From RGIG8748 sp045545635 (GTDB lineage Bacteria; Bacillota; Clostridia; UMGS1810), in the NCBI GenBank assembly GCA_045545635.1, contig JAZQBI010000053.1:1-13508 (forward strand): DNA of 13,508 nt, written 5' to 3'. Below, one piece after another: positions 1 to 6,277 of the stretch. Position 1 is the stretch's first letter. The number at the start of each line of letters is the position of its first letter. Position numbers and translations under genes: made by a program. The notes below the pieces were generated by a model. It was not told the DNA's origin, searched no databases, and saw only the letters and a list, made by a program, of their open reading frames with translations.

Positions 1-707
1 TTTAAGAAATGCAGATTAAGGTCAAAGTACTCTTTCATTTTGCAAAGCTTGATGATACAAAGTACAGAAGAAATTGTCTGTGCAATAATTGTTGCGAGAG
101 CAACTCCGGGAACACCCATATTAAGTCCTGCTACAAAATATATATCAAGTACTATATTTACCACAGTTGCAACCAAAAGGAACAAAAGCGGTGAAAATGA
201 ATCTCCGAGACCTCGCAATATACCGCTTAATATATTGTAATAACCCATACCGGCTATACCCATTAGTGATATAAAAAGATACCAGTAACAATCGTTTAGT
301 ATACTTTCGGGAGTATTTTGCATAACAAGCATTGGTCTTATGACAGGTGTTGCAAAAGCCATAAGTACAAGGCACGAAACTGCAGTTACAACAATGGATG
401 TTCCTACAGTACGGGAAACAGCTTCTCGGTTTTTTGCACCCACATACTGAGCCACCATTACATTTGCTCCTGCGGATATTCCCATAAACAGCACAAGCAG
501 CATATTGAGAAGCGGAAGTGCACTTCCTACTGCGGCAAGAGCATTGTCACCCACACATTTTCCTACAACTATACTGTCTACCGTGCTGTATAGCTGCTGA
601 GCGATGTTACCTATAAGCATCGGCAAGGTGAATGTGACGATGCATTTCCAGGGAGAGCCTGTTGTCATATCTGTTGGTGTGTTTAATTTGTTTAGTAATC
701 CTTTCAT
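1..707 (-). CDS. MATE-family multidrug/cation antiporter, N-terminal 235 residues (runs off left edge)
   Basis: Polytopic inner-membrane exporter of the MATE family, which expels cationic drugs or metabolites in exchange for Na+ or H+. Reading the minus strand from ATG 707-705 gives an open frame to the window edge: 235 codons plus two bases, about half of a typical 450-residue MATE. It begins MKGLLNKLNTPTDM and has the usual conserved N-terminal pieces: an LPMLIGNIAQQLYSTVDSIV stretch (residues 28-47) in the first helix and loop, a VGDNALAAVGSALPLL stretch (52-67), AQYVGAKNRE (83-92), and the helix-loop motif LRGLGDSFSPLL near residues 163-174. AGAGG-like ribosome binding (AAGAGG, 715-720) lies 7 bases upstream. 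A TTGAAA-17-TAATAT promoter precedes it. The first 80 codons and upstream region are repeated at 2325-2647 as a broken copy. The C-terminal half is outside the window, so integrity of the whole gene is unknown. Confidence 0.93.
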   Translation of the reverse strand, partial: MKGLLNKLNTPTDMTTGSPWKCIVTFTLPMLIGNIAQQLYSTVDSIVVGKCVGDNALAAVGSALPLLNMLLVLFMGISAGANVMVAQYVGAKNREAVSRTVGTSIVVTAVSCLVLMAFATPVIRPMLVMQNTPESILNDCYWYLFISLMGIAGMGYYNILSGILRGLGDSFSPLLFLLVATVVNIVLDIYFVAGLNMGVPGVALATIIAQTISSVLCIIKLCKMKEYFDLNLHFL

Positions 708-790
708 ATTTTTACCTCTTACATTCTGTTTACCAAAATTTAGCTATCATTTTTATATTACCACATAAATCACCATATTTCAAGTTTTTG
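467..790 (-). repeat. Direct repeat copy A (MATE promoter, RBS and first 80 codons, within the intact gene)
   Basis: Matches 2325-2647 in the same orientation. The coding part is about 97 percent identical by hand count (7 of 241 differ). The upstream 83 bases differ by nine substitutions and one single-base indel. Identity ends sharply at 467 inside the coding region and fades out near 790, just beyond the -35 element. Confidence 0.93.
755..783 (-). promoter_or_regulatory. Sigma-A promoter of the MATE gene
   Basis: Read on the minus strand, TTGAAA (783-778) is followed by a 17-base spacer and TAATAT (760-755), about 48 bases before the MATE start codon. This matches the vegetative promoter consensus well. 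The same elements with the same spacing are kept in the duplicated block at 2612-2640, which supports their being functional. Confidence 0.75.
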
Positions 791-955
791 TTTGCATACC
801 TATAACTTTATTTTTTGTGAAATAATTTTTTCGTTGAGATTTCGCAAGGAAATTGATTTTTCTATAATGAAAAATGGTTAACGTTACAACTTTAATCACC
901 CCTATTTTATAATTTATTATTATCATAACCTAAAATATATGTTGACGTATTAAGA
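784..955. other. AT-rich spacer between the MATE promoter and the SLH-gene terminators
   Basis: Part of a 336-base gene-free stretch (708-1043). The promoter-proximal end is shared with the duplicate copy up to about position 790; beyond that the sequence is unique to this locus. It is strongly AT-rich. I see no open frame, no clear operator and no RNA gene in it. Confidence 0.6.
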
Positions 956-997
956 AAAACAAATCTGCGTGTGATGAGCGACACGCAGATTTGTTTT
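956..997 (-). terminator. Strong rho-independent terminator, distal of a tandem pair, downstream of the SLH gene
   Basis: A perfect 17-bp inverted repeat (956-972 with 981-997, 8-base loop) around ACACGCAGATTTG. Read on the minus strand it follows the SLH gene, and the right side of the stem runs into TTTTTC, the expected U-tract. It is nearly symmetrical, so it may also stop transcription coming from the other side. Confidence 0.8.
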
Positions 998-1005
998 CTC
1001 ATGCA

Positions 1006-1033
1006 AAAGGAGAGCCATAACCAGCTCTCCTTT
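1006..1033 (-). terminator. First terminator hairpin after the SLH gene
   Basis: A perfect 10-bp stem AAAGGAGAGC/GCTCTCCTTT (1006-1015 with 1024-1033, 8-base loop) starts 10 bases after the SLH stop codon. On the minus strand it is followed by T-rich TTTTGC. With the hairpin at 956-997 it forms a tandem terminator. Confidence 0.7.
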
Positions 1034-1043
1034 GTAAGCTGAT

Positions 1044-2087
1044 TTAATTATCAATAATTTCAACCATAGCCTTTTGCAGGTCTATCATGTATCTCTGTCC
1101 ACCTTCCGCCTCATGCCTAACACAATACAAAAAGTGCCCACTTTCATCAAATTCAAAATTCGATAATGATAGTTTCAAATCAACAAGACCGAATTGATTT
1201 ACTATATTTTTTCTGCCACCATTTTTATAAATTATATAAAAACTTTTCGCATTCATTCTACCGCCGGGAGCTTGTTGACCATACATTATAATATAATTTT
1301 CATTTTCTTCTTTATACCAACTTTCATAATAAGCTCTATTTTCTATTTCTTCCACCATTTCTTGATATGACATAAAATACGGTGCAGCTCCGCTCCCTCT
1401 ACCACCTATTGAGCGGTCCAATCTTAAGAAAGTGGCATAGCATTGTTCTCTGGTATAATAGCTTTTCGGTTCATATGTTTCTGCAGAAGTTCCTTTCATA
1501 ACATCTAATTGATACATATACTCTATTGCACTATTCGCCCATGATGATATTTGCTTACAATCATTAAACAAATCTATCTCCGCTACTTTATGATTAAGTT
1601 TTATAGCACTTTGAGAATATATACTAAATGTTCTATGTAACATTACAGCTGCTTCTTCTCTTGTTATATTAGAAAACGGATCTAAAATTCCATCTCCCCT
1701 ACCTTTAACAATTCCTAATGTATCTGCGCAACGAACATAATAAGCAAAATTAGAACCTTTTAAATCCTCATCAAAAGAATGACTAATTTCCATAGGGATT
1801 CCATTTTCATCCGTGTGCTTTTTACACCATAAATTCATCATATCTTCAACTGTCAAATTATATTCGTACGCCAAAAACTTTACCGCAGTTGCAGCAAATT
1901 CTTCTCTTGTTATATTTTCTTTATAATCGCCTTGTAATTCTTCTAACACAAACCCCAAATTTATTGCTTCATCAATTTCTTCCTTTGCCCACTCAGAACT
2001 TTGTTCAATGTTTTTTGCCTCAACACTAAATATAACATTGCTCATTAAAATAAAAGCAATAATAAATAATACAAATTTCTTCACCAT
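1044..2087 (-). CDS. Secreted SLH-domain surface protein with an unrecognised C-terminal domain
   Basis: A 347-residue exported protein, probably held on the cell wall through S-layer homology domains that bind pyruvylated secondary wall polymers. Residues 1-24 form a signal peptide (MVKK, hydrophobic core, VEA/KN cleavage). Three SLH repeats follow at about 32-73, 112-153 and 179-222; each has the WA..AI..-type helix and the terminal ITREE/YTREQ signature (ITREE at 59 and 141, YTREQ at 211). After a Gly-rich linker (227-234, GGRGSGAA) comes a C-terminal domain of about 110 residues with many aromatic residues that I do not recognise. GGAGA (2092-2096) lies just before the ATG. By eye the gene is more AT-rich than its neighbours, and it lies between two direct repeats of the MATE 5' region, both of which suggest that it arrived by transfer. 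Cargo function is unknown. Confidence 0.88.
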   Translation of the reverse strand: MVKKFVLFIIAFILMSNVIFSVEAKNIEQSSEWAKEEIDEAINLGFVLEELQGDYKENITREEFAATAVKFLAYEYNLTVEDMMNLWCKKHTDENGIPMEISHSFDEDLKGSNFAYYVRCADTLGIVKGRGDGILDPFSNITREEAAVMLHRTFSIYSQSAIKLNHKVAEIDLFNDCKQISSWANSAIEYMYQLDVMKGTSAETYEPKSYYTREQCYATFLRLDRSIGGRGSGAAPYFMSYQEMVEEIENRAYYESWYKEENENYIIMYGQQAPGGRMNAKSFYIIYKNGGRKNIVNQFGLVDLKLSLSNFEFDESGHFLYCVRHEAEGGQRYMIDLQKAMVEIIDN

Positions 2088-2112
2088 AACATCTCCAATC
2101 CAAAAGAAGTGT

Positions 2113-2140
2113 ACACCAGAGGGGATTTCCCCTCTGGTGT
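2113..2140 (-). terminator. Perfect GC-rich hairpin between the gene stump and the SLH gene
   Basis: ACACCAGAGGGG pairs perfectly with CCCCTCTGGTGT (12-13 bp, 2-4 base loop). It lies 7 bases after the stump's stop codon and 25 bases before the SLH start on the minus strand. The following sequence (ACACTTCTTTTGG) is only weakly U-rich, so it may be a terminator or attenuator, or an element in the SLH leader. Confidence 0.5.
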
Positions 2141-2147
2141 CAAAAAA

Positions 2148-2324
2148 TTAAAATTCACATCCACACGCACCAGAACGCATTCCCAAAAAGAAATATGCAT
2201 TATTAGCCGTTATTAAATTTGTTGAAATTCCTGACAAAGACACTGTGAGTTTAGCTGCATCGTTTGATTTTCCATCATACGAAGAAGATAAAGATCTTAA
2301 TGCATAATATCCACCAGAAAGTTT
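2148..2324 (-). pseudogene. 3' stump (58 codons) of an unrecognised gene, cut at the MATE-copy junction
   Basis: On the minus strand an open frame ends at TAA 2150-2148 with residues such as GGYYALRSLSSSYDGKSND and a Cys-containing tail GMRSGACGCEF. Upstream of about 2325 the DNA turns abruptly into the MATE 5' copy, in a different frame from MATE coding. The frame can be opened back to an ATG at 2381, but those 18 residues are MATE sequence read out of frame and are not credible protein. The natural 5' end of this gene has therefore been lost. I do not recognise the family; the Ser/Asn/Gly-rich segment would fit the end of an extracellular protein. It has no believable start of its own, so it is called a remnant. 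Confidence 0.55.
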
Positions 2325-2565
2325 CTCCTGCGGATATTCCCATAAACAGCACAAGCAGCATATTGAGAAGCGGAAGTGCACTTCCTACTGCGGCAAGAGC
2401 ATTGTCACCCTCACATTTTCCTACAACTATACTGTCTACCGTGCTGTATAGCTACTGAGCGATGTTACCTATAAGCATCGGTAAGGTGAATGTTACGATG
2501 CATTTCCAGGGTGAACCTGTTGTCATGTCTGTTGGTGTGTTTAATTTGTTTAGTAATCCTTTCAT
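2325..2565 (-). pseudogene. Truncated second copy of the MATE gene (first 80 codons, TAG at codon 38)
   Basis: The block repeats the MATE gene's 5' end from its ATG (2565-2563) to codon 80 without indels. Across these 241 bases I count 7 substitutions against the intact copy: five are synonymous, one changes V52 to E, and one turns Q38 (CAG) into TAG at 2454-2452. The copy ends at about 2325, where it joins unrelated sequence. The nonsense codon and the truncation make it non-functional as a transporter. The excess of synonymous differences suggests that both copies once evolved as working genes, as paralogues or as alleles from a related strain, before this one broke. Confidence 0.9.
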
Positions 2566-2611
2566 TTTTTTCCTCTTACATTCTGCTTACATAAATTTAG
2601 TCATCATTTTT

Positions 2612-2640
2612 ATATTATCACATAAATTACCATATTTCAA
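2612..2640 (-). promoter_or_regulatory. Retained MATE-type promoter upstream of the broken copy
   Basis: TTGAAA (2640-2635), a 17-base spacer and TAATAT (2617-2612) on the minus strand are the same as in the intact copy, although the sequence around them has changed. If active it would transcribe the pseudogene, the stump and possibly the SLH gene, unless the hairpin at 2113-2140 stops it. Confidence 0.65.
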
Positions 2641-2655
2641 ATTTTTGTTAACGTA

Positions 2656-2697
2656 AAAAAAGCAAAAATCAAAGTAATCTCTGATTTTTGCTTTTTT
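2656..2697 (-). terminator. Rho-independent terminator of the nagA-ROK operon
   Basis: A perfect 16-bp stem (2656-2671 with 2682-2697) around GCAAAAATCA, with a 10-base loop. It begins 8 bases after the ROK stop codon and ends in TTTTTT on the minus strand. Confidence 0.88.
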
Positions 2698-2705
2698 ATC
2701 AATAA

Positions 2706-4082
2706 TTATTTAATATCGGGAAGACTTGCCGCAGCAACAGACTGACCTACACGACGGGAATTTTCGTCGGGGATATGAAGCTTGATTTTAGCGGAAAGCT
2801 CCGGGAATTCCTTATCAAGAACTTCCTGTGCTCTTTCAAGCAGTATCACACCGCCCTCACCGGAGGTTACTCTGCCCATAATGAGTACATGCTTAATATC
2901 ATAGAATTCTGCATAAAATGCAATTGCATAGCCAAAATATGCACCTATTGTATCATAGATATTCTTGGCTCTTTCATCGCCCTCTGCCATAAGCTTTTGC
3001 ACAACCTTGAGCTTTTCTGCAGGAGAGAGGCTTTCCTCAAGCTCAATGCCTGCATAAGGTGCAAGTTTGATAACACCGTCCTGTGAGAAGTACTTAACAC
3101 CGCAACCGTAGTCACCGGACCACTCGTCCACCATAGCATCGGTATTGAAATCACAGGGAACAAATGCAAGCTCATTGAGCCAGCCTGTTATGTTTCCGTT
3201 GGGATCAACATATCCGCCGGCTTCGGATGTTCCCATAGCAACACCGAGAACGGAATTGTCGTTTAAGTCCATAGCACCTGCAAGAGCGGTAACATCACCG
3301 TCGTTTGCAACTTCGATGGGAATATCTGCACCGATTTCCTTTGCAACATCTATGTACATATTCTTAACTTTTTTGTCGAAATCCTCATCGCTTACTTTGA
3401 GGAAGAGAGAAGCTACCATAATGCGGTTATCTACATATACACCTGCACTGGAAACACCGATAGCATCAACTCTCGGCATGTGAGATGCTGCTGTTTTCAT
3501 AGCCTGAAGAATTCCGTCATAGTGATAGTCGGGATCGGAGTTGGTCTTGGGGAACCACACAACCTCTTCGGAATATACGCTTTCGCCGTCTATTACGGCA
3601 CTTACCTTACGGTCACTTCCGCCTGCATCAAAACCGATTCTGCAACCCTCAAGATGTCTGCCTATGGGAGATGCACCGGATACATCCTTGGGAGCATCCT
3701 TTAAGGAACGGATTTCCACTTCAAAGGCTCTTTCGTACACTCTCTCCATAAAGTTTACATCAAAATCACGAAGTCCGCCGTGAGTATAAGCCTCTTTGAT
3801 CTTAGCTCCCACAACATCACTTCCTGCTATGATAACCTTGTATCCGCCGGCAACCCAGAGAAGGGATTTGACCATTCTCTCTATAAAAGCAAAGTTTTCC
3901 TCATCGTGTCCTGTTCCGTCACAGAATATGCGGGTTTTGTAGGTTGTAATGTACCCTTTGTTTCTCTCGATACCGATAACAAGGTCCTGTCCGTTTTCCG
4001 CTGTTTTTTCTCTCATTTCTCTGCATACAAGAGAAAGAGGCATAAAACCGGGATCTAATTTTGCATTTACTTTAAGCTTCAT
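2706..4082 (-). CDS. ROK-family protein (putative sugar kinase) with N-terminal extension
   Basis: A 458-residue ROK (repressor/ORF/kinase) protein, most likely cytoplasmic and acting on an amino sugar because it follows nagA. Seen in order: a lysine/acid-rich N-terminal region of about 145 residues with no HTH that I can see; a phosphate-1 loop GFDAGGSDRKV (150-160); AIGVSSAG (207-214); the catalytic ND pair in VANDGDVTALAGA (258-270, Asp261 as presumed base); a phosphate-2 loop GVAMGTSEAGG (280-290); and an adenosine-type VLIMGRVTSGEGG (399-411). Usual ROK kinases have about 300 residues, so the extension is large. The family's GH...CxCGxxGCxE zinc site is not recognisable: the region reads NELAFVPCDFN...GDYGCGVKYF (303-332). 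The start ATG overlaps the end of nagA by 11 bases, with AGGAGG at 4094-4099 inside nagA, so the two are translationally close. Kinase activity and substrate are inferences. Confidence 0.85.
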   Translation of the reverse strand: MKLKVNAKLDPGFMPLSLVCREMREKTAENGQDLVIGIERNKGYITTYKTRIFCDGTGHDEENFAFIERMVKSLLWVAGGYKVIIAGSDVVGAKIKEAYTHGGLRDFDVNFMERVYERAFEVEIRSLKDAPKDVSGASPIGRHLEGCRIGFDAGGSDRKVSAVIDGESVYSEEVVWFPKTNSDPDYHYDGILQAMKTAASHMPRVDAIGVSSAGVYVDNRIMVASLFLKVSDEDFDKKVKNMYIDVAKEIGADIPIEVANDGDVTALAGAMDLNDNSVLGVAMGTSEAGGYVDPNGNITGWLNELAFVPCDFNTDAMVDEWSGDYGCGVKYFSQDGVIKLAPYAGIELEESLSPAEKLKVVQKLMAEGDERAKNIYDTIGAYFGYAIAFYAEFYDIKHVLIMGRVTSGEGGVILLERAQEVLDKEFPELSAKIKLHIPDENSRRVGQSVAAASLPDIK

Positions 4083-5214
4083 ATTTAATTTTACCTCCTA
4101 TTATAGTCTTTGTTACATTGAACTCTCCGTCTGTAATGATAATATCAGCATCCTTGCCAACATCAAGTGAGCCCTTTTTGTCGTCCATACCTATTACGGT
4201 TGCAGGATTTAAGGATGCACAGTTAACACATTCCCAAAGAGGAATGGAAGATGATGTATATACATTCCACACACCCTTGTTAAGTTTTAATGTGCTTCCT
4301 GCAATTGTGCCGTCTTCAAGTCGACAAACTACACCGTCATATATTATCTTTTCACCGCCGAGGGTATATTCTCCTATAGGGAGACCGCCGGCAGGGAGAC
4401 AGTCTGTAATAAAGCAGAGCTTTCTGCCCTTAAGCTTCCAGAGTATATCATAGAACACCTCGGACACATGGAACTTGTCCACAATAAGCTCACAGCTTAC
4501 ATCAGTATTAAGTGCTGCTGTTACAACACCCGGTGCTCTGTGGGTAAGGGGTGTCATAGCATTGAAAAGATGTGTAACGTGCTTTACACCGGCAGAAGCA
4601 GCAAGACATGCTGTATTGTAATCAGCAGATGTGTGTCCCATGGAAATAACCACATCGGTATCCCTCGAAATGGCTCTTATTCCATCAAAACTCTCTGTGT
4701 CAACATCGGGAGCAAGAGTTATTGTCTTTATGATATCTGCATATTCCTTAACAAAATCAGGATCTATTTTCTTAATGTGTCTCTCATCCTGAGCACCTTT
4801 TTTTGCAGGGCTTATAAAGGGACCTTCCGCATGACAACCGAGAATTGTGCTTCCGTCCCAGTCCTTGCTTTCTTCCTTGAGGCTTCTGCAAACCTCAAGA
4901 GCACCACGGATAACGCTCATATCCACAGTCATTGTGGTCGGCAGATATCCCGTAACACCATTTGCCAGAATACCCTTTGATATGGTACGGATACTTTCCT
5001 CATTTGCATCACACACATCACATTTTAAGTATCCGTGTATATGTAAATCAATAAGACCGGGAGCCACATAGCCACCCTTTGCATCAATTACCTGTGCATC
5101 TGACGAAATTTTGTCTGCAGGCACTATACCGTCTATCTTATCGCTATAGAGCAAAGCATACCCGTCCATTATCCTGTCTTTTAAAATAATTTTGCCGTTT
5201 ATTATTGCTTTCAT
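4072..5214 (-). CDS. nagA: N-acetylglucosamine-6-phosphate deacetylase
   Basis: Cytoplasmic metal-dependent amidohydrolase that turns GlcNAc-6-P into glucosamine-6-P and acetate, the first committed step in using GlcNAc from chitin, glycans or recycled peptidoglycan. The 380 residues match the family length. Visible motifs: APGLIDLHIHG (51-61, metal-site HxH), GCHAEGPFISP (126-136, metal-binding Glu130), MGHTSADY (192-199, His194), KHVTHLFNAM (211-220, His215), and FITDCLPAGG (268-277, catalytic Asp271, where many homologues have TDA). An earlier GTG at 5223 is in frame, but ATG 5214 is chosen because GGGGTG (5226-5221) then sits 6 bases upstream, and the protein starts MKAIINGKII as homologues do. 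First gene of the operon with the ROK gene, behind a near-consensus sigma-A promoter. Confidence 0.96.
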   Translation of the reverse strand: MKAIINGKIILKDRIMDGYALLYSDKIDGIVPADKISSDAQVIDAKGGYVAPGLIDLHIHGYLKCDVCDANEESIRTISKGILANGVTGYLPTTMTVDMSVIRGALEVCRSLKEESKDWDGSTILGCHAEGPFISPAKKGAQDERHIKKIDPDFVKEYADIIKTITLAPDVDTESFDGIRAISRDTDVVISMGHTSADYNTACLAASAGVKHVTHLFNAMTPLTHRAPGVVTAALNTDVSCELIVDKFHVSEVFYDILWKLKGRKLCFITDCLPAGGLPIGEYTLGGEKIIYDGVVCRLEDGTIAGSTLKLNKGVWNVYTSSSIPLWECVNCASLNPATVIGMDDKKGSLDVGKDADIIITDGEFNVTKTIIGGKIKYEA

Positions 5215-5249
5215 CAATATCACCCCATTATCAGTTTATTTATATCTAA

Positions 5250-5278
5250 ATTCTAACACATCGCATCAAAAAAGTCAA
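5250..5278 (-). promoter_or_regulatory. Sigma-A promoter of the nagA-ROK operon
   Basis: On the minus strand, TTGACT (5278-5273), an exact 17-base spacer and TAGAAT (5255-5250) lie 35 bases before the nagA ATG. Each hexamer matches five of six consensus bases. I could not find a convincing GntR/NagR-type palindrome nearby. Confidence 0.85.
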
Positions 5279-5323
5279 TACATTATAATTTTGGTTTTGG
5301 AGTATTTCTGCTAATTTATGACA

Positions 5324-5352
5324 GTATAGCAGGTTTTACCCTTGGGAAAAAT
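5324..5352 (+). promoter_or_regulatory. Sigma-F-type promoter of sigG
   Basis: GTATA (5324-5328), 15 bases, then GGGAAAAAT (5344-5352). This fits the sigma-F consensus known from Bacillus subtilis (GYATA, 15 bases, GGNNANAHT) at every defined position. It lies 35 bases before the sigG start. In B. subtilis the sigG gene (spoIIIG) is transcribed by sigma-F in the forespore, so the match is biologically expected. Confidence 0.75.
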
Positions 5353-5387
5353 TATATAGAAAATACTTTTCCAAAGGAGTACCTAAA

Positions 5388-6155
5388 ATGAACAAAGTTG
5401 AAATATGCGGAGTAAATACCGCAAATCTTCCCACACTTTCCAAAGCAAAAAAGGATGAGCTTTTTAAACGCATAAAAAACGGTGACACCATGGCAAGAGA
5501 AGAATTTGTTCAGGGAAACCTGAGACTGGTACTCAGTGTTATACAGCGTTTTTCCGGCAGAGGCGAAAACCCCGACGACCTTTTTCAGGTTGGATGCATT
5601 GGTCTTATTAAGGCAATTGATAATTTTGACTTAAGCCAGAATGTTCAGTTTTCCACCTATGCCGTTCCAATGATAATAGGGGAAATCAGACGATACCTCA
5701 GAGATAATAACTCCATAAGGGTAAGCCGTTCCTTGAGGGATACCGCTTACAAGGCATTGAAAGCAAAAGAGGAAATTACGGCAAGGACAGGAAAAGAGCC
5801 TACAATAGAAGAAATCGCAAAAGAACTGGATATGCCAAAAGAGGATGTGGTCCTTGCCATAGATTCAATTCAGGAGCCGGTATCTCTGTATGAACCCATA
5901 TACAATGACGGAGCTGATGCAATATATGTTATGGATCAGCTTGGGGATACAAAAAATACAGACGAAAACTGGCTTGAGGAAATCGCCCTGAAGGAAGCTC
6001 TGAAAAAGCTGTGCGGGAGGGAGAAAAGGATTCTTGACCTCAGGTTTTTTAAGGGCAGAACACAGATGGAAGTCGCAACAGAGCTGGGAATAAGTCAGGC
6101 ACAGGTGTCAAGGCTGGAAAAAAGCGCCCTCTCTCACATGAAAAAGCACATATGA
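5388..6155 (+). CDS. sigG: RNA polymerase sporulation sigma factor SigG
   Basis: Late forespore-specific sigma factor of the sigma-70 family (sigma-B/F/G group), which directs RNA polymerase to genes for spore DNA protection, germination and spore wall. The 255-residue protein starts with the SigG hallmark NKVEICGVNT. It has region 2 (about 44-107) with the near-invariant DDLFQVGCIGL (63-73) and STYAVPMIIGEIRRYLRDN (89-107), region 3 with IRVSRSLRDTAYKA (110-123), a PIYNDGAD segment, and region 4 with the HTH TQMEVATELGISQAQVSRLE near the C-terminus. Length and sequence agree with B. subtilis SigG as I remember it. AAAGGAG (5373-5379) sets the ATG. It has its own sigma-F-like promoter and a hairpin after the stop. 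The sigE/spoIIGA genes that often precede it in Firmicutes are not here; nagA lies upstream on the other strand. Confidence 0.98.
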   Translation: MNKVEICGVNTANLPTLSKAKKDELFKRIKNGDTMAREEFVQGNLRLVLSVIQRFSGRGENPDDLFQVGCIGLIKAIDNFDLSQNVQFSTYAVPMIIGEIRRYLRDNNSIRVSRSLRDTAYKALKAKEEITARTGKEPTIEEIAKELDMPKEDVVLAIDSIQEPVSLYEPIYNDGADAIYVMDQLGDTKNTDENWLEEIALKEALKKLCGREKRILDLRFFKGRTQMEVATELGISQAQVSRLEKSALSHMKKHI

Positions 6156-6166
6156 TTGATAAAATC

Positions 6167-6204
6167 GGGGATGTAAAACAGTCTTTTTTGTGTTTTACAT
6201 CCCC
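6167..6204 (+). terminator. Terminator-like hairpin after sigG
   Basis: A perfect 14-bp stem GGGGATGTAAAACA / TGTTTTACATCCCC with a 10-base T-rich loop, starting 11 bases after the sigG stop. The tail after the stem is only TTAGC, so the U-tract is poor, but the position and stability suggest a terminator. Confidence 0.65.
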
Positions 6205-6228
6205 TTAGCAAATTTACGAACAAAATTG

Positions 6229-6258
6229 TTGCAATATCATATAATTATATGGTATAAT
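6229..6258 (+). promoter_or_regulatory. Sigma-A promoter of the hydrolase-murF-ddl operon
   Basis: TTGCAA (6229-6234), an 18-base spacer and a perfect TATAAT (6253-6258). Transcription would begin near 6265, leaving only about 13 bases before the ATG at 6278 or about 34 before the alternative TTG at 6299. Confidence 0.72.
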
Positions 6259-6277
6259 TTATGTCAGCGGTTGCGTT

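Larger units (their letters stand above)
2325..2647 (-). repeat. Direct repeat copy B (MATE promoter, RBS and first 80 codons, broken)
   Basis: Second member of the direct repeat pair; see 467-790. The two copies are 1858 bp apart and enclose the SLH gene and the gene stump. The right end abuts the terminator of the ROK gene. Confidence 0.93.

Noticed and set aside
2148..2381. A complete 77-residue protein starting with ATG at 2381
   Set aside because: The first 18 residues come from the MATE duplicate read out of frame; only the part from about 2324 on looks like real protein, so it is treated as a stump.
467..2647. Insertion sequence or composite transposon bounded by the direct repeats
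   Set aside because: The repeats are MATE coding and promoter DNA, with no transposase, terminal inverted repeats or target-site duplication visible.
4468..4980. A 170-residue plus-strand frame across nagA
   Set aside because: It is antisense to a clearly functional nagA, is Cys/Ser-rich without any motif and has no ribosome binding site.
5215..5223. GTG 5223 as the nagA start
   Set aside because: The GTG lies within the GGGGTG that serves as ribosome binding site for ATG 5214.
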